Shown piece by piece: positions 1-6,947 of a DNA stretch of 37,269 bases (position 1 is the stretch's first letter; each line of letters begins with the position of its first letter). A program made the position numbers and the translations under genes. The notes beneath the pieces are model-generated. The model had not been told where the DNA came from, made no database searches, and saw only the letters and a program-made list of their open reading frames with translations. The stretch is from Gammaproteobacteria bacterium (GTDB lineage Bacteria; Pseudomonadota; Gammaproteobacteria; HK1): contig JAJDXW010000367.1 of NCBI GenBank assembly GCA_022823045.1, forward strand, positions 1 to 37,269, written 5' to 3'.

Positions 1-285
1 AAGGGCGAAGCCGGTGCAGGCGACGACCACGGTCAGGGTCCCCGCCGCCATCGTCACCTTGTCCCCGAGCCGGGTGACCGCGACCCCGGCCGGAACGTCG
101 GCGAGCATGGTGCCGATGCCGCGCATCCCGAGCACCGCGGCAGCGGCCGCCGCCCCGCCCCCGACCTCGAGGGCGTAGAGCGGAAGCAGGATGAGGGTCG
201 CCTGGTGTCCGACCGCGATGCAGACGGCCGGAATGAAGACGGAGGGGGTCAGGCGCCGGAAGGCGGCCCGCCCGGCGGTTGACAT
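1..285 (-). CDS. MFS transporter, N-terminal part (cut by window edge)
   Basis: This is the first 95 codons of a minus-strand gene that runs off the left edge of the window. It reads MSTAGRAAFRRLTPSV and then a hydrophobic stretch (about residues 14-38), a GMRGIGTMLADVPAG segment, and VTRLGDK followed by another hydrophobic stretch. This is the N-terminal layout of a major facilitator permease: TM1, TM2, then the cytoplasmic loop with the G-x-L-x-D-R/K-type motif before TM3. The ATG at 285 is the only usual start codon before the in-frame stop near 390. No strong ribosome binding site is visible. The substrate cannot be told from this part. The class call is fairly safe, the start moderately so. 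Confidence 0.72.
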   Translation of the reverse strand, partial: MSTAGRAAFRRLTPSVFIPAVCIAVGHQATLILLPLYALEVGGGAAAAAAVLGMRGIGTMLADVPAGVAVTRLGDKVTMAAGTLTVVVACTGFAL

Positions 286-381
286 CGGGCGGGCCAGCTC
301 ATCGACTCCGGGTGCCGCGCGCGCGAGCGCGTGGCCGGGCGCCCGGACCGGCGTGGACCGGCTCCGGGCGGACCAGGGAAT

Positions 382-587
382 TCCTGATTACGTACGAACC
401 TCATCTTGGTCCCACAGCTACCCGGGGTCGCGGACTTCCCTCCAGGGAGCGCGGGCTTCCAGCCCGCGGCAAGCTCGGATGAGCGGCGCTACGAGCACCA
501 TCCGCGGGCAAGGATGCCCGCGAGCCCAGGAAGACTGCGACCCTGGCAAGCCCACCAGACCGGGATGAGCCTTGTACGTAATCAGGA
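382..587. repeat. Long palindromic repeat with terminal inverted repeats and an inner REP doublet
   Basis: The ends are a perfect 14-bp inverted repeat: TCCTGATTACGTAC at 382-395 and GTACGTAATCAGGA at 574-587. Beyond it the pairing continues imperfectly (CTCATC/GATGAG, then GGTC/GACC). Inside lies a pair of short GC-rich palindromes facing each other: GGGAGCGCGGGC at 445-456 followed by TTCCAGCCCGC, and GCGGGCAAGGATGCCCGC at 504-521 followed by GAGCCC. The whole 206 bp is one imperfect inverted repeat. GGGAA occurs just outside both ends and could be a target-site duplication. The structure resembles a MITE or a REP doublet (REPIN). No coding capacity is seen. Confidence 0.7.
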
Positions 588-600
588 GGGAAATTTGGGT

Positions 601-670
601 CAGAGTGGGTTCTCGGGACCGAAAGTCCACTCTGGTCCCATTTTCGGGACGCCCGCCACTGGCGGCGGGC
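601..670. repeat. Nested inverted repeats downstream of the LLM gene
   Basis: CAGAGTGG (601-608) is a perfect inverted repeat of CCACTCTG (627-634). GGGACC (615-620) can pair alternatively with GGTCCC (634-639). GCCCGCC (651-657) pairs with GGCGGGC (664-670). These lie just beyond the 3' end of the minus-strand LLM gene and could act as its transcription end or 3' mRNA stabiliser. No T-run follows, so an intrinsic terminator of the classic kind is not shown. Confidence 0.4.
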
Positions 671-691
671 CGGACGGGCGCTATCGAGGAA

Positions 692-1957
692 TCAATCGGC
701 AGCGCTCTTCCGGGCCGCCGCGAGCGCGTCGAAGGTCGCCGCCTTCACCGCCGCCGGCACCACCGGCACGTCCTCGCGGGCGATGGGCGGCATGAAGCGC
801 TTGCGGGCGACGGCGGCCTCGAGGTGGGGACGCAGCGACTGCGCCTTGCGCGCCTCGCGCCCGGCTGCCTCGGCCTGGAACTTCGGCATCACGGTGCGGG
901 CGAAGAGCTCGAGCGACTCGCAGATGTTCCGGTGGGTATTGCGCCCCGCCTGCTGCATGAAGATGACCTGGTCGACCCCCGCCTCCTGGAAGGCCCGGAG
1001 GTGGCGCTCCATGTCGGCGGGCGTCCCGATCCCGGCCCCGTCGAACTCCGCCCGGGCGAGCGCGGCCTGGATGAGCCGATCGGAAGCGTCCCCCCGCTTC
1101 TCCTTGAACTCGGTCCACATGTCGCTGTAGCCCGGCACGAAGTCCTCCGCCACGAGCTTCTGCTGGGCGTATCGGAAGAACTCGAAGTGGTCCTGGCCGC
1201 GGCGGATCGCCTCTGCCCGGTCCTCGTGCATCGAGAAGGCGGAGACCATGGCGAGGTTCGGGTTAACGGCGTGGCCGAGGGGCACGCACTCGTCGCTTCG
1301 GATGATGTCGTAGTAGATGCCCGACCAGTTGCGGGCCTCGTCCGGGTCGAGGAAGGAGAACGCGAGCGCCCCGACCCCGTTGCGGGCCGCGACCTTGATC
1401 GTCTCGCGGTTCGTGCAGGCCATCCAGAGCGGCGGATGGGGCTGCTGGACCGGCTTCGGGAGGACGTTGCGGCAGGGCATGGAGAAGCCCTCCCCCTCGA
1501 AGCCGGGGTAGGGGGTGAGCACCATCATGTTGCAGATCTGCTCGGCCGCCTCGAGCGACCGCGCCCGCTTGGTCTTCGCCCGGATGCCGAAGGCGCCGAG
1601 CTCGAGGCGGGTCGCCCCTTCGCCGATCCCGAGGTCGACGCGGCCGTCGGACAGGAGGTCCAGGGTCGCGACGCACTCGGCGGTGCGCGCGGGGTGGTTG
1701 TAGTTCGGGATCACCTGGCGGATGCCGTGCCCGAGCCGGATCCCGGAGGTGCGGGCGGCGGCGGCGGCGAGGAACACCTCCGGCGCCGACGAATGGGAGT
1801 ACTCGTCAAGGAAGTGGTGCTCGACCTGCCACGCGTAGTCGAAGCCGAGCCGGTCGGCGAGAACCACCTGCTCGAGCGCCTCCTTGAAGAGGCGGTGCTC
1901 GTCGCCGTCGCCCCACGGCTTGGGCAATTGCAGCTCGTAGAAGACCCCGAAGCGCAT
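692..1957 (-). CDS. LLM class flavin-dependent oxidoreductase (luciferase-like)
   Basis: This is a 421-residue protein of the bacterial-luciferase-like monooxygenase family, TIM-barrel enzymes that use FMNH2 or F420. It opens with MRFGVFYELQLPKPWG (strand 1). The family's EHHF motif is at about 46-49, followed by a RLGHGI strand, and by DLLSDGRVDLGIGEG, the phosphate-binding segment typical of the group. The reading frame stays open further upstream, to 2125. The start was put at the ATG at 1957 because homology begins there and the upstream part translates the repeat element at 2064-2185. The C-terminal 50 residues or so are a basic, Ala-rich extension beyond the usual barrel. It points away from coaE and is flanked by two palindromic repeats. 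The substrate is not predictable. Confidence 0.9.
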   Translation of the reverse strand: MRFGVFYELQLPKPWGDGDEHRLFKEALEQVVLADRLGFDYAWQVEHHFLDEYSHSSAPEVFLAAAAARTSGIRLGHGIRQVIPNYNHPARTAECVATLDLLSDGRVDLGIGEGATRLELGAFGIRAKTKRARSLEAAEQICNMMVLTPYPGFEGEGFSMPCRNVLPKPVQQPHPPLWMACTNRETIKVAARNGVGALAFSFLDPDEARNWSGIYYDIIRSDECVPLGHAVNPNLAMVSAFSMHEDRAEAIRRGQDHFEFFRYAQQKLVAEDFVPGYSDMWTEFKEKRGDASDRLIQAALARAEFDGAGIGTPADMERHLRAFQEAGVDQVIFMQQAGRNTHRNICESLELFARTVMPKFQAEAAGREARKAQSLRPHLEAAVARKRFMPPIAREDVPVVPAAVKAATFDALAAARKSAAD

Positions 1958-2063
1958 ACTGATCGTCCCGATTGCGTCGTGCCGAACCCGAGAGGATGGC
2001 ATTGTCGCGCGGCTTCGGCAACGATGGGAGCCGGACGCCGCGCCGCGGGACCTCCGGTCTCCC

Positions 2064-2185
2064 GGGAGCGCGGGCATCCTTGCCCGCGTGCGGTTGCGGT
2101 TGGCGAGATGCCCTCGCCCTCGCACGGCCGCCCGACTCGGGGCCGTGCACCGCGCAGACCACGCGGGCTGGAAGTCCGCGCTCCC
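2064..2185. repeat. Second REP-doublet element, same family as at 382-587
   Basis: The outer arms are a perfect 10-bp inverted repeat: GGGAGCGCGG at 2064-2073 and CCGCGCTCCC at 2176-2185. The left palindrome reads GCGGGCATCCTTGCCCGC and the right one carries GGCTGGAAGTCCGC. These are the same two palindrome types as in the 382-587 element, but in inverted order. Between them a separate hairpin, GCACGGCC (2122-2129) with GGCCGTGC (2141-2148), can form. The 14-bp terminal repeat of the first element is absent. It lies between the divergent LLM gene and coaE; the intergenic stretch 1958-2253 holds nothing else recognisable. Confidence 0.65.
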
Positions 2186-2253
2186 AGGGGGTGCCGACCC
2201 TGAACTCGGGGGCGGACTGGTGGAAGGGCGGAAGATGGGAAGGACGGCGGTGG

Positions 2254-2883
2254 ATGGACAAGGGTGAATCGGCGCCCCCGGTGATCGGGCTCACGGGGGG
2301 GATCGCGGCCGGCAAGTCGACGGTCTCGGAGCGCCTCGACGCCCTCGGCGCGCACGTCATCGACGCGGACCGGGTCGGCCACCGGGTCCTCATGCGCGAG
2401 GGCGGCGAGGCCTACGAAGGGGTGGTCGCCGCGTTCGGAGCGGAGATCCTCGACGAGGCGGGGGAAATCGCGCGTCCCCGTCTCGGGCGGCTGGTCTTCG
2501 CCGATCCGGCGCGGCTTGCCGAGCTCAACCGCCTGACCCACCCCCCGATGCACGAACGGATGCGCCGTGAGATCGAGGACGTTCGGGGGCAGCCGTCCCC
2601 CCCGCCCTTCATCGTCCTCGACGCGGCGGTGCTGTTCGAGGCGGGGTGGGACGCGCTCTGCGACGAGGTCTGGGCGGTCAGCACGGCTCCCGAGCGGGCG
2701 CTCGAGCGCCTCGTCGCCCGCAACCGGCTCTCGCCCGAGGCGGCGCGCGCGCGCATCGACGCGCAGCTCGGCAACGCGGAGCGCGAGGCCCGCGCCGACC
2801 GCGTCATCCGCAACGACGGGACCCTCGACGCACTCGCCACCGCCGTCGAGGCCCTCGCCGCGGCGGCAGCGCGGGGTGCTTGA
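2254..2883 (+). CDS. coaE: Dephospho-CoA kinase CoaE
   Basis: This is a 209-residue P-loop kinase that phosphorylates the 3'-OH of dephospho-CoA, the last step of coenzyme A synthesis, in the cytoplasm. The P-loop GGIAAGKS is at residues 15-22, the VIDADRVGH segment follows at about 35-43, and FIVLDAAVLFEAGW and the RLVARNRLS lid region come later. The length is normal for CoaE. The ATG at 2254 was chosen because the kinase fold begins about ten residues after it. The open frame continues upstream only through the repeat element. In many gammaproteobacteria coaE sits with pilin peptidase genes; here it stands between two LLM oxidoreductases, about 21 kb from the pilus operon. The ribosome binding site is weak. 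Confidence 0.93.
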   Translation: MDKGESAPPVIGLTGGIAAGKSTVSERLDALGAHVIDADRVGHRVLMREGGEAYEGVVAAFGAEILDEAGEIARPRLGRLVFADPARLAELNRLTHPPMHERMRREIEDVRGQPSPPPFIVLDAAVLFEAGWDALCDEVWAVSTAPERALERLVARNRLSPEAARARIDAQLGNAEREARADRVIRNDGTLDALATAVEALAAAAARGA

Positions 2884-2962
2884 GCGAAACCCTCTCCCCC
2901 GCTACGCTCGCCCCGTTCGGAATCCCATTTCGCGAGAGCTACGGAACAGGAGCGCTGAAATA

Positions 2963-4042
2963 ATGGAACTTGGTCTTTTCACCATGCCCCTGCATCCCCC
3001 CGGGTCCAACCTCACCGAGACCCTGAAGGCGGATCTGGACCAGATCGTCAAGCTCGACGAGCTCGGCTATTCCGAAGCCTGGATCGGCGAGCACTTCACG
3101 TCCCTGTGGGAGAACATTCCCTCCCCCGAGCTGCTCATCGCGCAGGCGATTCCGCTCACGAAGCAGATCCGGCTCGGGACCGGGGTGAGCTGCATGCCCA
3201 ACCACGATCCCTTCGTCCTCGCCCACCGGATCGCCCAGCTCGACCACATGGCGGAGGGCCGGTTCAACTGGGGGATCGGCACCGGGGCGTTCCCCGGAGA
3301 CATGCAGGTGTTCGGCTACTGGGGCGACAACCCGCGCATCAACGCCGCCGCGTACACGCGCGCAGCGGTGGACGCGATTCTGAAGCTCTGGAACGATCCG
3401 AAGCCCGGGCAGTACGAGAGCGAAGGGTTCAGCTTCGCGATCCCCGAGCCCGACAACGATTACGGGCTGCGCGCCCACGTCCGGCCGTACCAGCAGCCGC
3501 ATCCGCCGATCGGGGTCGCAGGGGTGTCCGTGCGCTCCACAACCCTCAGGATGGCCGGGGTTCGGGGCTGGATCCCGATGTCGATCAACCTGATTCCGCC
3601 GGTGCTCCTCAAGACCCACCGGGAAGCCATCGAGGAGGGGGCGAACGAGGCGGGGCGCGAGCCGAACTGGGGAGAGTGGCGCGTGGCACGGGAAATCCTC
3701 GTCGCCGAAACCGGGTCCGAGGCAAGGAAGCTCGCGCGCGAGGGAGTCCTCGCCCGGGACTTCGAGGACTACTTCTTCAAGCTCCTCCCCAAGGTCGGGA
3801 TGCTGGGGCTCATGAAGAACGACCCGGACATGGCCGACTCCGACGTGACCGTCGACTACCTCATCGACAACGTGTTCATCGTCGGCAGCGTCGACGAGGT
3901 CGCCCAGAAGCTCAGCGACCTCCAAGGCGAGATCGGAGAGTTCGGAACCCTCCTCGCCATGGGCCACGAATGGGACCCCTACGACGCGTGGCACGGGTCG
4001 ATGTCCCTCCTCAAGAACGAGGTTCTCCCCAAGGTCTCGTAA
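2963..4042 (+). CDS. LLM class flavin-dependent oxidoreductase
   Basis: This is a 359-residue luciferase-like monooxygenase. The N-terminal strand MELGLFTMPLHPPG is followed by GEHF at about 42-45, the RLGTGVSCMPNHDP strand, then HMAEGRFNWGIGTGAFPGD, the cofactor-binding region. A later segment, QQPHPPIGVAGVS, matches the layout of limonene-1,2-monooxygenase/alkanal-type members rather than the shorter F420-dependent ones; this subfamily placement is inference. An AGGAG sequence lies 11 nt before the ATG. The C-terminus ends in helix-rich sequence, as is usual for the family. It is 79 nt after coaE and 115 nt before an ABC importer, so its substrate may be something that importer brings in. 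It is only distantly like the LLM protein at 692-1957. Confidence 0.9.
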   Translation: MELGLFTMPLHPPGSNLTETLKADLDQIVKLDELGYSEAWIGEHFTSLWENIPSPELLIAQAIPLTKQIRLGTGVSCMPNHDPFVLAHRIAQLDHMAEGRFNWGIGTGAFPGDMQVFGYWGDNPRINAAAYTRAAVDAILKLWNDPKPGQYESEGFSFAIPEPDNDYGLRAHVRPYQQPHPPIGVAGVSVRSTTLRMAGVRGWIPMSINLIPPVLLKTHREAIEEGANEAGREPNWGEWRVAREILVAETGSEARKLAREGVLARDFEDYFFKLLPKVGMLGLMKNDPDMADSDVTVDYLIDNVFIVGSVDEVAQKLSDLQGEIGEFGTLLAMGHEWDPYDAWHGSMSLLKNEVLPKVS

Positions 4043-4088
4043 GCCCCGGTGCTCGCACCGCGAGCCCGCGCCCCACTTCGGATATCCT

Positions 4089-4134
4089 CCACGGTTCCGT
4101 GGCGGCCGGTCAGCATGTATTCTGGCCGGCCGCC
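4089..4134 (+). promoter_or_regulatory. Operator-like palindrome plus strong hairpin before the ABC importer
   Basis: CCACGG-TT-CCGTGG (4089-4102) is a perfect palindrome. It runs directly into GGCGGCCGG (4101-4109), which pairs with CCGGCCGCC (4126-4134). The stem extends inward to CAG/CTG through one T-G pair, closing an 8-nt loop at 4114-4121. The pair lies 24-69 nt before the start codon of the binding-protein gene, where a repressor site or a 5'-leader hairpin would be expected. No T-run follows, so it is not a simple terminator for the preceding gene. Confidence 0.45.
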
Positions 4135-4157
4135 TATCCAAAGACCGGAGGAACGAA

Positions 4158-5651
4158 ATGTTCGCAACCCATCGAACCCTGACCACGGCCGCAATCGGCG
4201 CCGCGGCTCTTGGCGCGGCCGCATTCGCGCCCCTCGCCGGCGCCGAGATGAAGCACGAGGGCGTCACCGTCAACATCCTCACCCGGCCGGGGCCGGTCAT
4301 CGCTGGCCGCCTCGAGGAGCGGGGCGAAGAGTTCAAGGCGATGACCGGCGCGACGATCAACGTGTCGTCGGTGCCGTTCGCCGACCTCTTCCAGAAGCTG
4401 CTCACCGACTGGTCGACCGGCACCAACTCGATCGACGTCGGGGTGTTCGCCTCCGGGTGGGCGGTCGAGCTGGCGGACAGCGGCCTCCTCGCCGACCTGA
4501 GCGACTTCGTCGCGAACGACCCGGACATCCAGTTCGACGACATCGCGCCCTACTTCCGGGAGTTCAACCAGAAGATCGACGGCAAGACCTACCTCATCAC
4601 CGTGGACGGCGACTTCCACATGCTGTACTACCGCACCGACGTGCTCGAGAAGAACGGCCTCGAGCCGCCGGACACCTGGGACGAGTATCTCGAGGTCGCG
4701 GCCGCGGTCCACGGCCAGGACATGAACGGCGACGGCGAGGGCGACTACGGCTCGTGCCTGTTCAAGAAGCGCAACGCGCAGAGCTTCTGGCTGATCCTCT
4801 CGTTCGCGGGCGCCTTCCTCCAGAGCCAGGGGACGGGCCAGGGCATCTTCTTCGACACCGAGACGATGGAGCCCCTGGTGCGCAACGAAGGCTTCGCGGA
4901 GGCGCTCCGGCTTCTCAAGGCGACCGGCCAGTACGGCCCGCCCGACGAGCTCAACCTCGACGTGACGGACACCCGGCCCATCGTGCTCTCCGGGCGGTGC
5001 GCCCTCCTCCTCGAGTGGGGCGACATCGGGCCGCTCTCGATCGACCTCGAGCAGTCGAAGATCAAGGGCCTCGTGGCCTCGAAGATCCTGCCGGGCTCGA
5101 CCCGGGTGGTGGACCGGGCGACCGGCAAGCTCGTCGACTGCACCCCCGAGCTCTGCCCGCACGCGATCGATGGCGTCAACCACACCCCGTTCGCCGCGTT
5201 CGGCGGCTGGTCGGGAGCGGTCAACGCCAAGGCCGATCCGAAGGTGATCGCGGCCGCGTACGACTTCCTGTCCTACATGAACGCGCCGGCGCAGTCCAAC
5301 TACGACGTGACGCTCGGCTGGACAGGCTACGACCCGTACCGGATCTCGCAGTTCGAGAATGTCCAGCTTTGGGTCGACCAGGGCTTCTCGAAGGAAGGGG
5401 CGGAGAACTACCTCGGGGCCATCGCGCAGAGCCTCAACAGCCCGAACATGGCTTCCGACCTTCGCATCCCCGGCACCCAGCAGTACGAGGGCATCTGCCT
5501 CGACCGCGAGATCGCCCGGTTCCTCGCCGACGAGATCACGGCCGAGGAGACGATGGACAACATCTACGAGTGCTGGGAGGAGGTCACCGAGGACTTCGGG
5601 CGCGAGCGGCAGGCCGAGCTGTACCGCGCGTCCCTCGGCATCACCAACTAG
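4158..5651 (+). CDS. ABC transporter substrate-binding protein, family 1
   Basis: This is a 497-residue periplasmic binding protein that delivers its ligand to the permeases encoded next. A Sec signal peptide covers residues 1-29, with a hydrophobic core after THRTLTT and likely cleavage after LAGA. The mature part has the family-1 (maltose-binding-like) layout: an initial VNILTRPGP strand, HMLYYRTDVLEKNGLEPPDTW near 154-174, and an FGGWSGAVN hinge segment. DMNGDGEGD at 188-196 has Asp/Asn spacing like a calcium-binding EF-hand loop. GGAGG lies seven nt before the ATG. Neighbours suggest a CUT1-type importer for a sugar, polyol or glycoside; the ligand is unknown. At about 500 residues it is longer than classic MalE. 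Confidence 0.92.
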   Translation: MFATHRTLTTAAIGAAALGAAAFAPLAGAEMKHEGVTVNILTRPGPVIAGRLEERGEEFKAMTGATINVSSVPFADLFQKLLTDWSTGTNSIDVGVFASGWAVELADSGLLADLSDFVANDPDIQFDDIAPYFREFNQKIDGKTYLITVDGDFHMLYYRTDVLEKNGLEPPDTWDEYLEVAAAVHGQDMNGDGEGDYGSCLFKKRNAQSFWLILSFAGAFLQSQGTGQGIFFDTETMEPLVRNEGFAEALRLLKATGQYGPPDELNLDVTDTRPIVLSGRCALLLEWGDIGPLSIDLEQSKIKGLVASKILPGSTRVVDRATGKLVDCTPELCPHAIDGVNHTPFAAFGGWSGAVNAKADPKVIAAAYDFLSYMNAPAQSNYDVTLGWTGYDPYRISQFENVQLWVDQGFSKEGAENYLGAIAQSLNSPNMASDLRIPGTQQYEGICLDREIARFLADEITAEETMDNIYECWEEVTEDFGRERQAELYRASLGITN

Positions 5652-5668
5652 CGGGAAGTCCGTCCCGC
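5651..5668 (+). terminator. Hairpin between binding-protein and permease genes
   Basis: GCGGGA (5651-5656) and TCCCGC (5663-5668) form a perfect 6-bp stem with a 6-nt loop, starting at the last base of the binding-protein stop codon. No T-run follows. In known importers such as malE-malF, a stem-loop here protects the binding-protein part of the message and lowers permease yield; the same role is inferred. Confidence 0.4.
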
Positions 5669-5695
5669 CACGACTGAGACCGGGTTCCGGAAATC

Positions 5696-6907
5696 GTGGC
5701 CACACGGGACGGCGCAACGGCCAGGCGGCGGCCGGGAGGGAACCCGGCCGCCGCCGCAATCGCGACCGCGGATGCGGTCGCGGCCGCGACGGCACGACGC
5801 GGCGGGCGGTGGTCGGAGTGGTTCGACCGCCAGTCCCGCACCCTCTTCGTCATGCCCGCCGTGGTCATGATCCTCATCTTCTCGATCTTCCCCCTCATCG
5901 CGACCTTCATCCTCTCCCTTTCCAGGGTGAGGCTTCGCGGCGGCGGTTATCAGATGCGATACGTCGGCGCCCGCAACTACGAGAAGCAGATATTCGGGTC
6001 GGAGCAGTGGCACTTCCTCGGCACCTTCGAAGGGGTGAGCGTGCTCGGGTGGATCGTGACCACCGCGGTGGCGGGCCTTCTCGCCTGGTGGCTCGTGCGC
6101 TACTTCCAGGGCCGGACCGGGCGGGTCAGCGTGGTGGGGTCCATCGGGCGGCTCATCACCGCGAGCGTCCTCTTCGGCCTCACCTTCATGTTCGCCGCGA
6201 CCCTGTTCAGCGGAACGCAGCTCGGCACCCTCGGGGTGACCCTCTTCTACGTCGTCGTCGGCTGCGGCATCCAGTTCCTCATCGGCCTCGGGCTCGCGTT
6301 CCTCTGCTCACAGCCCATCCGCGGGCGAACGTTCTTCCGCGTCGTCTTCTTCCTGCCCCTCATGGTGACCCCCATCGGCATCGGCTTCACCTTCCGCATG
6401 ATGGCAGACACCGGCAAGGGCCCGTTCGCCCCGGTCTGGCAGTGGTTCGGCCTCGGGGACTTCGCGTGGGCGGTGAACCCCTGGACGGCGCGGGCGTTCA
6501 TCATCGTCGGCGACTCCTGGCAGTGGATCCCTTTCATCTTCGTGGTCATGCTCGCCGCGCTCGAGAACGTCCCGCGCGACCTCGTCGAGGCCGGCCACGT
6601 GGACGGGGCGGGGGGCTGGCAGATCTTCCGCGAGATCACCTGGCCGCACATCGTGCCGGTAGCCGCCACCGTGATGCTCATCCGGGTCATCGAGGCGTTC
6701 AAGCTGGTGGACCTCCCGAACATGATGACGGGCGGCGGCCCCGGCATCGCGACGGAGTCGATGACCCTGCACTCGTTCTTCGCCTGGCGGGCGCTCGACC
6801 CGGGGCAGTCGGCGGCGATCTCGTACCTGCTGCTCTTCGTGACGGTGGTCCTTTGCGTCTCCTACTTCATGCTCGTGGTCCGAAGGCGGGCCGCGGTGCA
6901 CGGATGA
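5696..6907 (+). CDS. ABC transporter permease, MalF type, with extra membrane segments
   Basis: This is a 403-residue inner-membrane permease. The Ala/Arg-rich cytoplasmic N-terminus (1-45) precedes TM1 (about 50-75, LFVMPAVVMILIFSIFPL). Two further hydrophobic segments (about 114-135 and 150-171) lie between TM1 and the usual core, which restarts near 180. The EAA loop that docks on the ATPase is at about 298-318 (EAGHVDGAGGWQIFREITWP), with the conserved EA, DGA and I--I--P positions. The start is the GTG at 5696; no better one is near. The family norm is nearer 300 residues, so the extra segments are unusual. It probably pairs with the next permease to form the channel. Confidence 0.9.
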   Translation: MATRDGATARRRPGGNPAAAAIATADAVAAATARRGGRWSEWFDRQSRTLFVMPAVVMILIFSIFPLIATFILSLSRVRLRGGGYQMRYVGARNYEKQIFGSEQWHFLGTFEGVSVLGWIVTTAVAGLLAWWLVRYFQGRTGRVSVVGSIGRLITASVLFGLTFMFAATLFSGTQLGTLGVTLFYVVVGCGIQFLIGLGLAFLCSQPIRGRTFFRVVFFLPLMVTPIGIGFTFRMMADTGKGPFAPVWQWFGLGDFAWAVNPWTARAFIIVGDSWQWIPFIFVVMLAALENVPRDLVEAGHVDGAGGWQIFREITWPHIVPVAATVMLIRVIEAFKLVDLPNMMTGGGPGIATESMTLHSFFAWRALDPGQSAAISYLLLFVTVVLCVSYFMLVVRRRAAVHG

Positions 6908-6947
6908 GAACGATGGCGATGTCCGGAACGTCGAAAGGTTGACGAGC

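Noticed and set aside
6939-6947. TTG at 6939 as the start of the second permease
   Set aside because: The ATG at 6948 has a better-placed AAAGG site and fits the family start equally well.
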